Both the position numbers and the translations under genes were made by a program. A model generated the notes under the pieces. That model saw only the letters and a program-made list of their open reading frames with translations, was not told where the DNA came from and ran no database searches. From an uncultured Oscillospiraceae bacterium (lineage in GTDB: Bacteria > Bacillota > Clostridia > Oscillospirales > Ruminococcaceae), in NCBI GenBank assembly GCA_934481355.1, contig CAKSPH010000034.1, positions 1 through 25,303 on the forward strand: DNA of 25,303 bases, in the 5' to 3' direction. This document shows positions 1 to 7,049 of this stretch, piece by piece (position 1 is the first letter of the stretch; every line of letters starts with the position of its first letter).

Positions 1-380
1 AGTCCCCCGACGATAGACGCACGGATGCCGCCGCCATTGTCCGCGATGTATACCGGAATATCTTTCAGCACATAGTCCGTCATCAGCGAAAGCGACGCTA
101 CGCCTATCAGCGTCTTTATCATTGTTTTCCGGTTCAGAAGAATGAACCCGGCTATCAGCAGAGGAATATTAATCACGCTGATAAGCGTACCGAGTTTAGC
201 CCCGGTAACGTAGCTGATTATCGTTGCGATACCCGTAACTCCGCCCGGAGCGATGTTATTCGGCGCAGTAAAACAATGCACTCCCAGCGCGTAAACTCCC
301 GCGCCGAAAATGATTATCAGCGTATCCAGCGCCCAGCGTTTCACTGACTGTAACCTGTCAGACTGCTTCTTCCCTGTCAT
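1..380 (-). CDS. YitT-family membrane protein (partial, N-terminal part only)
   Basis: The reading frame starts at an ATG at 378-380 and runs off the left edge of the window, giving about 126 residues. A strong Shine-Dalgarno (GGAGGTG, complement of 388-394) lies 7 bases before the ATG. After a short basic N-terminus there is a first membrane segment (about residues 18-33), then the stretch APNNIAPGGVTGIATIIS typical of the YitT (DUF161) family, a second hydrophobic segment and a third after the NRKTMIK turn. YitT proteins are multi-pass membrane proteins of unknown substrate. The start lies 17 bases after the mrnC stop, so it is probably the last visible gene of the obg operon. The C-terminal half, including any DUF2179 domain, is outside the window. 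Confidence 0.8.
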   Translation of the reverse strand, partial: MTGKKQSDRLQSVKRWALDTLIIIFGAGVYALGVHCFTAPNNIAPGGVTGIATIISYVTGAKLGTLISVINIPLLIAGFILLNRKTMIKTLIGVASLSLMTDYVLKDIPVYIADNGGGIRASIVGG

Positions 381-397
381 AGCAGTTCACCTCCGCG

Positions 398-799
398 TTA
401 AACCGGCAGTGCCTCGCATATGGCGCTGAAAAGCTCCTCTATGCGCTCCTCCTGTCCTGAAAGGCTGAGGTACCCGAACAGCGTTTCCAGCGCGGTGGCA
501 CGGCGGTATTCCGACGGCTTTGCGCTCTTCGGCACGGAGATCCCGCCCGCGTTCCTGCCGCGGCGGAGAATGTCCGCTTCCTTTTCGGTCAGCATGGGCT
601 CGACGACCTCCACAGCCTTTGACTGATAGGAGGCGCGCACCTGCTCGACTGCAAGATCATGCAGCCGTCCGGCGTTCGTGTTTCCGTGGAGGACCACCTT
701 ACGCCTGACCAGCAGCTCATAAACGCAGTCGCCGTAAAACGCGAGCACATTCGGACTGTAAGCCGCCGCTTCGTGCTCTGTCAGTTGGGTCAGTGCCAT
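398..799 (-). CDS. mrnC: Mini-ribonuclease III (MrnC)
   Basis: A 133-residue protein consisting of an RNase III catalytic domain with no double-stranded-RNA-binding domain, the usual length for Mini-III. Mini-III matures the ends of 23S rRNA in Firmicutes. The family signature is visible: LAFYGDCVYELLVR near residues 19-32 with the catalytic Asp24, the RRGRNA motif near residues 79-84, and ATALETLFGYL near residues 101-111 carrying the second acidic residue. The ATG start follows an AAAGG about 9 bases upstream and lies 4 bases past the stop of the methyltransferase-like gene, so the two are probably translated from one message. In many Firmicutes mrnC follows cysS; here it follows obg. Confidence 0.92.
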   Translation of the reverse strand: MALTQLTEHEAAAYSPNVLAFYGDCVYELLVRRKVVLHGNTNAGRLHDLAVEQVRASYQSKAVEVVEPMLTEKEADILRRGRNAGGISVPKSAKPSEYRRATALETLFGYLSLSGQEERIEELFSAICEALPV

Positions 800-803
800 C
801 TCA

Positions 804-1505
804 TCAACCTTTCAGTATGTAATATACGCAGCTGTACTCCTCGCAGTGCGCGTCAAAAATTCCCGCTTCCTTGCGTAGTTCGCTCATACCGAGGGAAACG
901 CTGCTGTCCTCCTTATGGATACCCGCGTATTTCTCTGCGGCCTCAACCAGAGGGACGTAATATCCGGCGTGCCAGTCGGATTTCGGCGCAATGTAGAAAT
1001 CCTGAACCTTCCAGCCCTTCTCCTTCGCCATGACAAGTACCTTGTCCAGCGGAAGTATCTGTCCGAATCTGCGCTGGCAGAATATCTTCGTGTCCGGCGA
1101 CGGCTCGGTGAGCCAGCTCACCGCACGGTAGACAAGCGTACCGCCTTTTTTCAGCTTCTGACGGAGCTGCTCCAGCCGCTGACCGCAGCCGTCAAACTCC
1201 ACGATCCCATTGTACCATATCAGGTCGAAGCTCCCGTTTTCGCCCGGGAGCTCAAAGAGCTGCACGGTGGTGGAATCCAGCCCGGCTTCCCTGCCCTGAT
1301 CAGCGCGGAATTCATCGGTGAACGCCGCTTTCAGCGTCCCTCCGAATTTGCCTGAAACAAGGAGCGGCGTACACACCTCGTCGCCCACAAAGAGCGATGA
1401 CTGCGGACTGATACTGCCAAGCATTGAGAGCACCTGCTCTGCCGTGGCACTGCTGCCCGGCGATGAGCGGTCCAACTGACGGAGCAAAACGCTGATCAGA
1501 TTCAT
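804..1505 (-). CDS. Methyltransferase-like protein of unknown function
   Basis: A 233-residue soluble protein. The middle resembles a class I SAM-dependent methyltransferase fold: GSFDLIWYNGIVEF near residues 92-105 fits the strand after motif I, and LRQKLKKGGTLVYRA near 114-128 fits the strand with the 'lipid/product loading' signature seen in such enzymes. However, I cannot find a clear glycine-rich SAM-binding motif I; the corresponding region reads SSLFVGDEVCTPL. The fold assignment is therefore inference, and the protein may bind something else or be inactive. ATG start, Shine-Dalgarno GAGGTAAC 5 bases upstream. It lies 34 bases after obg and 4 bases before mrnC, within a unit of rRNA/ribosome maturation genes, which would fit an RNA or ribosomal substrate but does not prove it. 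Confidence 0.55.
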   Translation of the reverse strand: MNLISVLLRQLDRSSPGSSATAEQVLSMLGSISPQSSLFVGDEVCTPLLVSGKFGGTLKAAFTDEFRADQGREAGLDSTTVQLFELPGENGSFDLIWYNGIVEFDGCGQRLEQLRQKLKKGGTLVYRAVSWLTEPSPDTKIFCQRRFGQILPLDKVLVMAKEKGWKVQDFYIAPKSDWHAGYYVPLVEAAEKYAGIHKEDSSVSLGMSELRKEAGIFDAHCEEYSCVYYILKG

Positions 1506-1539
1506 TTTTTGTTACCTCAGAAACAACAGCTTCTCACGG

Positions 1540-2814
1540 TTATCTTACATAGTTGAACTCGAAGTCGTAGATGGAAACGAGGTCGTCCTCCTGGATTCCC
1601 TGCTTCTCCAGCTCGTCGATTATGCCGCTGGAGCGGAGAACGCGCTGGAAATACTGGAGGCTCTCGTAATCCTCCATATTGCAGGTGGAGAGGATAGGCG
1701 CCATGAACGGTGCGTCCACAACGTAAACCCCGTCTATCTTCTGGACGGTGAAACTGTGCTTCTCGTCCTCCATCTCCTGAAGCTCTGCGAGGGTCAGCGG
1801 CTGAACCTCGAATCTCCTGGGCGGAGGAAGCTTCGAAAGCTCTGCGGCTACGCAGTCCATGAGTTCGTCCGTTCCCTGGGTGGTCGCCGCGGAAATCGCA
1901 AAGAACGGAAGCCCCTTGTTCTCAATATACGCGCGAAGGTCTGCTATCTGCTCCTCTGTCGCCATATCGGACTTGTTCGCCGCAACTATCTGGGGGCGCT
2001 CCGCGAGCTCCTCGGAGAAGTTCGCAAGCTCAAGGTTTATCTTCTCGAAATCGTCCTTGGGGTCGCGGCCCTCGATCCCGGAAACGTCCAGGACGTGGAC
2101 TATCAGGCGGCAGCGCTCAACGTGCCGCAGGAACGCGTGACCCAGTCCCACGCCCTCGCTCGCACCCTCGATAAGTCCGGGGATATCAGCCATTACGAAC
2201 GACTGCTCGCCGCGCTTCACAACTCCGAGAACCGGAGTCAGCGTGGTGAAGTGGTAGTTCGCGATTTTCGGCTTTGCCGCGCTGACAACGCTCACCAGCG
2301 TGGATTTACCGACATTCGGGAATCCGACAAGTCCAACATCCGCAAGGAGCTTCAGCTCCAGCACGACGTCGAACGCCTCTCCGGGGAATCCGGGCTTTGC
2401 GAAGCGCGGTATCTGGCGGGTCGGGGTCGCAAAATGCGAGTTGCCCCAGCCGCCTCTGCCGCCCTTTGCGACAACCACAGGCTCATCGTCCGAGATATCC
2501 GCCATGATGCGCCCTGTGTGGGCGTCCTTGACGATGGTGCCGCGCGGCACGCGGATAACGGTAGGCTCCATGGACTTGCCGGAGCAGCGCTTCGCGCCGC
2601 CGGGCTCGCCGTCGGGGGCGATATATTTCTTCTTATAACGGAAGTCGATGAGCGTCGAAAGGTTATCGTCAGCGACAAAAACAATGTCGCTTCCCTTTCC
2701 GCCGTCGCCGCCGTCGGGACCTCCGGCGTTAACGTACTTCTCTCGGTGGAATGTCACCGCACCGTTGCCGCCGTTGCCTGCTTTTATGGATATTTCGACC
2801 TTATCTACAAACAT
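1540..2814 (-). CDS. obg: GTPase Obg (ribosome-assembly GTPase)
   Basis: A 424-residue protein with the three-domain layout of Obg. The glycine-rich Obg fold occupies residues 1-158, with runs such as GGPDGGDGGKGSD. The GTPase domain follows, with G1 GFPNVGKST at 164-172, G3 DIPG at 210-213 and G4 NKSD at 280-283. The C-terminal OCT domain covers roughly residues 345-424. Obg associates with the 50S subunit late in assembly and links GTP level to growth and, in Bacillus, to stress and sporulation entry. ATG start with a GAGGCGG ribosome site. It sits downstream of the rpmA terminator; GATAAT/TACAAT stretches about 25 bases upstream could be a -10, but no good -35 is seen, so the promoter is uncertain. 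Confidence 0.97.
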   Translation of the reverse strand: MFVDKVEISIKAGNGGNGAVTFHREKYVNAGGPDGGDGGKGSDIVFVADDNLSTLIDFRYKKKYIAPDGEPGGAKRCSGKSMEPTVIRVPRGTIVKDAHTGRIMADISDDEPVVVAKGGRGGWGNSHFATPTRQIPRFAKPGFPGEAFDVVLELKLLADVGLVGFPNVGKSTLVSVVSAAKPKIANYHFTTLTPVLGVVKRGEQSFVMADIPGLIEGASEGVGLGHAFLRHVERCRLIVHVLDVSGIEGRDPKDDFEKINLELANFSEELAERPQIVAANKSDMATEEQIADLRAYIENKGLPFFAISAATTQGTDELMDCVAAELSKLPPPRRFEVQPLTLAELQEMEDEKHSFTVQKIDGVYVVDAPFMAPILSTCNMEDYESLQYFQRVLRSSGIIDELEKQGIQEDDLVSIYDFEFNYVR

Positions 2815-2889
2815 TTCTGCCGCCTCGCTTTCGTATTGTATTATCTGTTATGCCTTGATCCGTGCGGAATAATCAGCTTAATTCCAGGT

Positions 2890-2922
2890 AAAAATTAAGC
2901 CGGATTTGTGCAATCCGGCTTA
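2890..2922 (-). terminator. Rho-independent terminator after rpmA
   Basis: A perfect 11-base-pair stem (2896-2906 with 2912-2922, arms TAAGCCGGATT/AATCCGGCTTA) with a 5-base loop. On the minus strand it is followed by a run of five T (complement of 2890-2894). It closes the rplU-prp-rpmA transcript before obg. Confidence 0.92.
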
Positions 2923-2943
2923 TTTGATCTGAGATTGCAGAAA

Positions 2944-3222
2944 TTAGTCAGCGTAAACGCTTACCTGCTTCTTATCTCTGCCGAGGCGCTCAAACTTAAC
3001 GGTACCGTCAATCAGAGCGAACAGTGTATCGTCAGAACCCTTGCCTACGTTGTTGCCGGCATGGATATGGGTTCCTCTCTGTCTTACCAGAATGGAGCCA
3101 GCGGAAACTACCTGCATATCAGCGCGCTTTACGCCAAGTCTCTTGGACTCGGAATCACGGCCGTTCTTGGTAGAACCCATACCTTTTTTATGAGCGAAAT
3201 ACTGTAAATCAATTCTAATCAT
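2944..3222 (-). CDS. rpmA: 50S ribosomal protein L27, with cleavable N-terminal extension
   Basis: A 92-residue L27. The N-terminus reads [20 protein letters not shown]. In many Firmicutes L27 carries such a LNLQFF-like extension that the protease Prp removes between Phe and Ala, exposing the AHKKG/ASKKG end that reaches toward the peptidyl-transferase centre. Here the expected cut is after Phe9. The remaining body ([15 protein letters not shown]..., [21 protein letters not shown]) is canonical L27. ATG start with an AGGAGG ribosome site 8-9 bases upstream. The gene lies 18 bases after prp and is followed by a strong terminator. Confidence 0.97.
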   Translation of the reverse strand: MIRIDLQYFAHKKGMGSTKNGRDSESKRLGVKRADMQVVSAGSILVRQRGTHIHAGNNVGKGSDDTLFALIDGTVKFERLGRDKKQVSVYAD

Positions 3223-3240
3223 TGTAATATCCTCCTGTTA

Positions 3241-3582
3241 TCATTTTCCGGAACTTATGTTCCGTATCTCAACCTTTACCCCGGGATAATCCCCTGAAAT
3301 ACCCTCCATATGAACCCGGAAGGAATCCAGCAGCTTTTCGCTGGGGCCGTCAGAATCGTTCAGGCGAAGCACGATATCATTCTCCCCTACTGACACATCG
3401 GCGTCAGCATGGAAGAAATCGGTTATCGTATTGCAGACCAGCATCACAGAGGAGCTGACCGCCGAGCAGACAATATCGTTCCCCGCTTCTCCGTAGCCGG
3501 CGTGGCCGGTCACTTCGAATCCGCGGAGGCTGCCGCCCTGCCTGAAAAAAACAACTCGCAGATTATGCGTTGATTGCTTCAA
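3241..3582 (-). CDS. prp: Ribosomal-processing cysteine protease Prp
   Basis: A 113-residue Prp (YsxB) protein. The catalytic pair is visible: His in [11 protein letters not shown] near residue 26 and Cys in [10 protein letters not shown] near residue 39. Prp cleaves the N-terminal extension of L27 (established in Staphylococcus aureus), and the L27 gene directly downstream has the matching extension. The most upstream start is a TTG at 3580-3582, preceded by AGGTAAG about 6 bases away. It overlaps the last 20 bases of rplU, which suggests translational coupling. A CTG at 3559-3561 is a possible alternative that would shorten the protein by 7 residues. Position between rplU and rpmA is the usual Firmicutes arrangement. 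Confidence 0.93.
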   Translation of the reverse strand: MKQSTHNLRVVFFRQGGSLRGFEVTGHAGYGEAGNDIVCSAVSSSVMLVCNTITDFFHADADVSVGENDIVLRLNDSDGPSEKLLDSFRVHMEGISGDYPGVKVEIRNISSGK

Positions 3583-3868
3583 TTCTTACCTGGCTGTACG
3601 GCTGTCTGTGGCCCATCTTTCTCTTGCTGCTCTTCTTGGGCTTGTAGGTGAAAACGGTGATTTTCCTGGACTTGCCGTTCTTGAGCAGGGTAGCCTTTAC
3701 GCTTGCGCCGTCAACATAGGGAGCGCCTACCTTAACGCCGTCGTCCTTGCCTACCATGATAACCTTGTCGAATGTGATCTCGCCCTCGGCTTCAAGCTTC
3801 TCGATGAAAACGATGTCGCCTTCCTTGACCTGATACTGCTTTCCGCCTGTTTCAATTACTGCGTACAT
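3563..3868 (-). CDS. rplU: 50S ribosomal protein L21
   Basis: A 101-residue L21 of normal length. It starts [18 protein letters not shown], the family signature, and ends with [18 protein letters not shown], which contains the conserved KKSS(K)RKMGHRQ rRNA-contacting loop. L21 binds 23S rRNA domain VI and is incorporated into the 50S subunit. ATG start with GAGGTATATAAA before it. It is the first gene of the unit rplU-prp-rpmA. A promoter and a structured leader lie directly upstream, so expression is probably controlled at the leader RNA. Confidence 0.97.
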   Translation of the reverse strand: MYAVIETGGKQYQVKEGDIVFIEKLEAEGEITFDKVIMVGKDDGVKVGAPYVDGASVKATLLKNGKSRKITVFTYKPKKSSKRKMGHRQPYSQVRIEAINA

Positions 3869-3970
3869 TTTATATACCTCTTCTTAATCAGACTCGCTGC
3901 GCCAGGGTTGCATTTCTGCGCTTACTGAGCGATATCCGCAAATGGACATAACTCACCCTGCACAAGCGGC
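3869..3970 (-). ncRNA. Probable ribosomal L21 leader RNA (cis-regulatory 5' UTR of rplU)
   Basis: About 100 bases of leader between the predicted transcription start (~3970) and the rplU ATG. On the minus strand it holds a closing helix CAGGGU/ACCCUG, an inner small hairpin UCC-AUUUGC-GGA, and a hairpin CGCU-CAGUA-AGCG. A structured leader at this place is known in Firmicutes (the L21 leader family). The family match rests on position and visible helices, not on a covariance search. Confidence 0.65.
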
Positions 3971-3976
3971 AGAATT

Positions 3977-4005
3977 ATTATAACACATTAATTTCTCTTT
4001 GTCAA
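3977..4005 (-). promoter_or_regulatory. Consensus promoter of rplU-prp-rpmA
   Basis: On the minus strand TTGACA (complement of 4000-4005), a 17-base spacer and TATAAT (complement of 3977-3982): both hexamers match the housekeeping sigma consensus exactly. This fits a highly expressed ribosomal protein unit. Confidence 0.92.
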
Positions 4006-4078
4006 GAGGGAAAGTACAGTTTTTTCCTGATTTTTTATGCCGATTTACTCAAAATATCAAGACGGCGCCGGGAAATCA

Positions 4079-4087
4079 TGCTATAAT
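4079..4087 (+). promoter_or_regulatory. Extended -10 promoter of the AraC-GGDEF gene
   Basis: TGCTATAAT at 4079-4087 is a perfect extended -10 (TGn plus TATAAT). No convincing -35 is found 16-18 bases upstream, consistent with an extended -10 promoter that may be weak or need an activator. The gene's GTG start lies about 40 bases downstream. Confidence 0.7.
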
Positions 4088-4091
4088 ATAA

Positions 4092-4105
4092 ATGTAAGCT
4101 TACAT
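4092..4105 (+). promoter_or_regulatory. Perfect 14-bp palindrome at the AraC-GGDEF transcription start (possible operator)
   Basis: ATGTAAGCTTACAT reads identically on both strands and begins 4 bases after the -10 box, so it covers the expected start site. A dimeric repressor bound here would block transcription. The binding protein is unknown; the neighbouring AraC-type protein usually binds direct rather than inverted repeats, so autoregulation is only one possibility. Confidence 0.5.
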
Positions 4106-4127
4106 AACACACAAGGGAGGTGCCTCC

Positions 4128-4952
4128 GTGAACGCCGAAAAGCTGAACACCCTGACAATGGCGCTGGAATACATTGAGCAGAATCTCGACGGAGAGCTGT
4201 CGCAGGAGGAATGCGCGCGATATTCCTGCTGCTCGCTGTCGGGGCTGCAAAAGCTGTTCCGCAGCGTATTCCGCAAGAGCGTGGGCGATTACGTCACCCG
4301 CCGCAGGCTCACCGCCGCCGCGCGGGAGCTTCAGAGCCGCGAAGGCTCCACGCTGGAGATAGCTGTGAAATACGGATGGGGCAGCGCGGAGGCGTTCACC
4401 CGCGCCTTTTCGCGGGTCTGGGGAGTCACTCCCTCGGAATACCGCAGGAGCTGGCGCTTTTCCGGGCTTTGCCCGCGGCTGGACTTCCCGAGAAAAATCA
4501 TGCGCGAAGGAGAGCTTATCATGACCCACAAATACGATATTTCAGAGCTTTACGACTACATTAAATCCAGACAGGGAACGTACATTCTCAGCTTTGACAC
4601 CGCACATCTTATGGAAATAAACGACAGATACGGTCACGAAGCCGGCGACAGGGTCATCCTGGAATGTCTGCACCGGATAGACCGCGAGTGCTCCGACGAA
4701 ATGATGATGTTCCGTATCGGCGGCGACGAATTCGTGATGATGACCGGACTTTCCGACAGGCAGGGAGTTGAGGAGCTGGCGCGGAGGATACTCTCCCACA
4801 ACGGGGAAGCGGTTTCCCACGCGGGGACTGATATTCCGGTGAGTATGCGCGCCGGAGCCGTTCTGCTGAAACCCGGAAAACTCAGTTACAGCGAGCTTTT
4901 CAACGAGCTTGTCAGCGCGCCCGCAGATATTCCGGGCGATGTGAGATTCTGA
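4128..4952 (+). CDS. AraC-type HTH regulator fused to a GGDEF domain
   Basis: A 274-residue protein starting at GTG (4128), with GGGAGG 7-8 bases upstream. Residues about 8-106 are an AraC/XylS double helix-turn-helix DNA-binding domain: IEQNLDGELSQEECARYSCC for the first HTH, then IAVKYGWGSAEAFTRAFSRVWGVTPSEYR, the classic AraC C-terminal signature. Residues about 136-265 are a GGDEF (diguanylate cyclase) domain: FDTAHLMEINDRYGHEAGD with Asp157, Asn165 and Asp174, then RIGGDEF at 196-202. These known metal- and guanine-contact positions are present. The end of the domain, normally with a DxALYxAKxxGRN helix, is not recognisable (it reads YSELFNELVSAP), and the protein stops soon after. It may therefore be a degenerate cyclase acting as a sensor. 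It has no partner gene on its strand. Confidence 0.85.
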   Translation: MNAEKLNTLTMALEYIEQNLDGELSQEECARYSCCSLSGLQKLFRSVFRKSVGDYVTRRRLTAAARELQSREGSTLEIAVKYGWGSAEAFTRAFSRVWGVTPSEYRRSWRFSGLCPRLDFPRKIMREGELIMTHKYDISELYDYIKSRQGTYILSFDTAHLMEINDRYGHEAGDRVILECLHRIDRECSDEMMMFRIGGDEFVMMTGLSDRQGVEELARRILSHNGEAVSHAGTDIPVSMRAGAVLLKPGKLSYSELFNELVSAPADIPGDVRF

Positions 4953-4953
4953 T

Positions 4954-4989
4954 AAAAAGCGGGAGGTTTTGAAGCCTCCCGCACTTTTT
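4954..4989. terminator. Bidirectional terminator between the AraC-GGDEF gene and sulP
   Basis: An 8-bp GC-rich stem (GCGGGAGG at 4959-4966 with CCTCCCGC at 4975-4982), extendable by wobble pairs. It has AAAAA on the left (4954-4958) and TTTTT on the right (4985-4989), so it serves both convergent genes. Confidence 0.92.
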
Positions 4990-4991
4990 AT

Positions 4992-6653
4992 TCAGTCTGC
5001 GTAATCGGAGCCGTACTCTCGGATCTCCAGTGCCCTGATGGCTTCAACAGCGTCCCAGTAGAAGTGCTCGCCGCCGATCCTTTCCCTGAACCCGGCTCTG
5101 TCCATCATCTCGCTCACTGCCGACTGAACTCCGGTAAAGGAGATCTGCGTGCCATTCTCACGGAGCGTGTTGTACAGCTTCTCAAGCTCGGACAGCGAAA
5201 CGTCGTCCGCAGTAGGAACTCCGCGCATTGAGAGAATGACCTGCTGCGCGCCATTCAGCGAGGAAAGCGCGGTTATCAGCTTCTCCTGCGTTCCGAAGAA
5301 CAGCGGTCCGGAAACGTAAACAACCTTGAATTCCTCATGATGGCCGGACTTTACCTTGCCCTTCAGCCTGCTTTCGTCGATATCGCTGGAAACCACGCGG
5401 AGCTCGCTGCTCTTGACGATGAACACCAGCATTGCCGCAACAACGCCGATAACTATTGCAATAGTCAGGTCGAATACAACGGTGGAAACCATCGTCAGCA
5501 CATACTGCATGATGGAGGACTTGAACTTCTTGCGGAAAATACTCTTTATAGCCGCCCAGTCGTTCATTCTGAACGCCGTCACCATAAGCACCCCGGCAAG
5601 CGCGGAAAGCGGGATACGGCTCATTACGCCGCCAAGCAGGAACATGGAGAGTATCAGCACAACCGAATGGAAAACACTGACAAGCCTTGTCTTTCCGCCG
5701 GACTTTATCGCAACGGAGGTCCTCGCAATGGCCGCAGTCGCAGGCACTCCGCCGAGGAGCGGAATGATCATGTTGCCGATTCCCTGGGCGACAAGCTCGC
5801 GGCTGGCGTCAAGGCGCTCGCCCTTCATCTTTCCGGCACTCGCGCCGCAGAGGAGGCTCTCGATCATTCCCAGCGCCGCTATGGATATCGCTGGCATGAT
5901 AAGGCTGGTGATGTGCTCAAGGTCGAAGCCTTTCTTTATAATGCTGTCGTCCGTTACAAGACTGCTCGGGATGGCGCCTACCTCGGCGACTGTTCCCTGC
6001 TCGAAGAATATCATGTTGATGACCAGAGCCACGATTATTCCCACCAGCGATGACGGAACAACCGCGTTCCATTTCTTCGGGTAGACTATCATTATCACGA
6101 CAACCAGCACGCCGAACATAACCGCCCACCAGTTGGGCACGAAGCTTCCCGCGCCGCTGAAATAGGAGCCTATCTTCGCGATCTGGTTATCTCCCACGGA
6201 CTTTGTGCCGAAGAAGTTGTCTATCTGCCCCAGCGCGATGATTATCGCGATACCGGAGGTGAATCCCGTGATAACGGGAGCCGGCAGATAGCTTACAAGC
6301 TTGCCGACCCGGCAGAGCGCCGCGATGATAAGCACGGCTCCGGACAGGAAGCCAGCGGTCAGCACTCCGGTTATGCCGTACTTCGCTGATACGGTCAGCA
6401 GGATAGCCGCCATTGCTCCGGTGGGTCCGGATATCTGATAGGACGCGCCGGAGAGTATTCCGATAATGATTCCGGCGGTTATCGCCGTGATAAGTCCCGA
6501 GGCTGCGTCCGCACCGGAGCTCACGCCGAATGCCAGCGCCAGCGGGAGCGCCACTGCCGCAACGGTAAGTCCCGCCATCAGATCCTGCGAAAGAGTCTTT
6601 CCGTTATAGCCCCTGAACTCGTTTTTCAGGTCGCTTATGTACTTCTTTATCAT
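4992..6653 (-). CDS. SulP-family anion permease with STAS domain
   Basis: A 553-residue inner-membrane transporter. The N-terminal ~410 residues contain 10 or more hydrophobic segments, with the SulP core ISGPTGAMAAILLT near residues 73-86 and PAPVITGFTSGIAIIIALGQ near 124-143. The C-terminal ~110 residues after the last membrane segment form a STAS domain (FKVVYVSGPLFFGTQEKLITAL... QQVILSMRGVPTADDVSL). SulP proteins carry sulfate, bicarbonate, C4-dicarboxylates or other anions; the substrate cannot be read from the sequence. ATG start with AAGGAAGG upstream. It is a single-gene unit with its own promoter and a shared terminator. No sulfate-assimilation genes are in view. Confidence 0.93.
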   Translation of the reverse strand: MIKKYISDLKNEFRGYNGKTLSQDLMAGLTVAAVALPLALAFGVSSGADAASGLITAITAGIIIGILSGASYQISGPTGAMAAILLTVSAKYGITGVLTAGFLSGAVLIIAALCRVGKLVSYLPAPVITGFTSGIAIIIALGQIDNFFGTKSVGDNQIAKIGSYFSGAGSFVPNWWAVMFGVLVVVIMIVYPKKWNAVVPSSLVGIIVALVINMIFFEQGTVAEVGAIPSSLVTDDSIIKKGFDLEHITSLIMPAISIAALGMIESLLCGASAGKMKGERLDASRELVAQGIGNMIIPLLGGVPATAAIARTSVAIKSGGKTRLVSVFHSVVLILSMFLLGGVMSRIPLSALAGVLMVTAFRMNDWAAIKSIFRKKFKSSIMQYVLTMVSTVVFDLTIAIVIGVVAAMLVFIVKSSELRVVSSDIDESRLKGKVKSGHHEEFKVVYVSGPLFFGTQEKLITALSSLNGAQQVILSMRGVPTADDVSLSELEKLYNTLRENGTQISFTGVQSAVSEMMDRAGFRERIGGEHFYWDAVEAIRALEIREYGSDYAD

Positions 6654-6706
6654 GTTGTTCCTTCCTTTTTATGTGCCTTTATCTTTTTTAGCACCAAACG
6701 AATATA

Positions 6707-6735
6707 ATTATACTCCTGTTATCAACTAAAGTCAA
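6707..6735 (-). promoter_or_regulatory. Promoter of the SulP gene
   Basis: On the minus strand TTGACT (complement of 6730-6735), a 17-base spacer and TATAAT (complement of 6707-6712), about 54 bases before the ATG. Confidence 0.85.
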
Positions 6736-6810
6736 TCAGCACTATTGCCCACTTTTCCAAACAAATCAGCGTAATTTTGGTGATTTCGCGAGTCACCGCT
6801 GAAAAAGCTA

Positions 6811-6839
6811 TTGCAATATATACGGAAATATGTTACAAT
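6811..6839 (+). promoter_or_regulatory. Promoter of trmL, directly abutting the fold-back element
   Basis: TTGCAA at 6811-6816, a 17-base spacer and TACAAT at 6834-6839. The expected start site (about 6846) falls at the left edge of the fold-back element at 6843-7014. The trmL message would therefore begin with that element's hairpin. Confidence 0.75.
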
Positions 6840-6842
6840 AAT

Positions 6843-7014
6843 CATATGGTAACCTCTAAAAACCGGGACACGATCAGATTTCGTACATGACTTATATCAG
6901 ATGCTAGGCGTCAAACCGCAGTAATACTGTATGTATTTCAAGGTTTGACAACGAAGCAGATGATATAAGTCATAGAAATCTGCCGTGAAGGAGGTTTTTA
7001 GAGGTTACCATATG
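6843..7014. mobile_element. MITE-like 172-bp fold-back element in the trmL 5' UTR
   Basis: The ends are perfect 22-bp inverted repeats (6843-6864 and 6993-7014; the right arm includes GGTTTTTAGAGGTTACCATA). The inverted homology continues inward almost to the centre: CAGATTTC, ATGACTTATATCA and GTCAAACC on the left are mirrored on the right, so the whole element is one long imperfect palindrome. It has no coding capacity. Copies of the same end occur alone at 17292-17312 and 22961-22982. A target duplication cannot be fixed because the repeats run through the possible ATAT flank. The structure and dispersed ends fit a miniature inverted-repeat transposable element; no transposase is in the window. 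Confidence 0.75.
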
Positions 7015-7049
7015 CTGTATAACGCAATTTTCCCGAACGGAGCATACAT

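Noticed and set aside
6744..6810. Possible structured RNA between the divergent sulP and trmL promoters
   Set aside because: Only short bulged helices (CAGCG, GGTGA with their mirrors) can be drawn and most of it lies upstream of both start sites.
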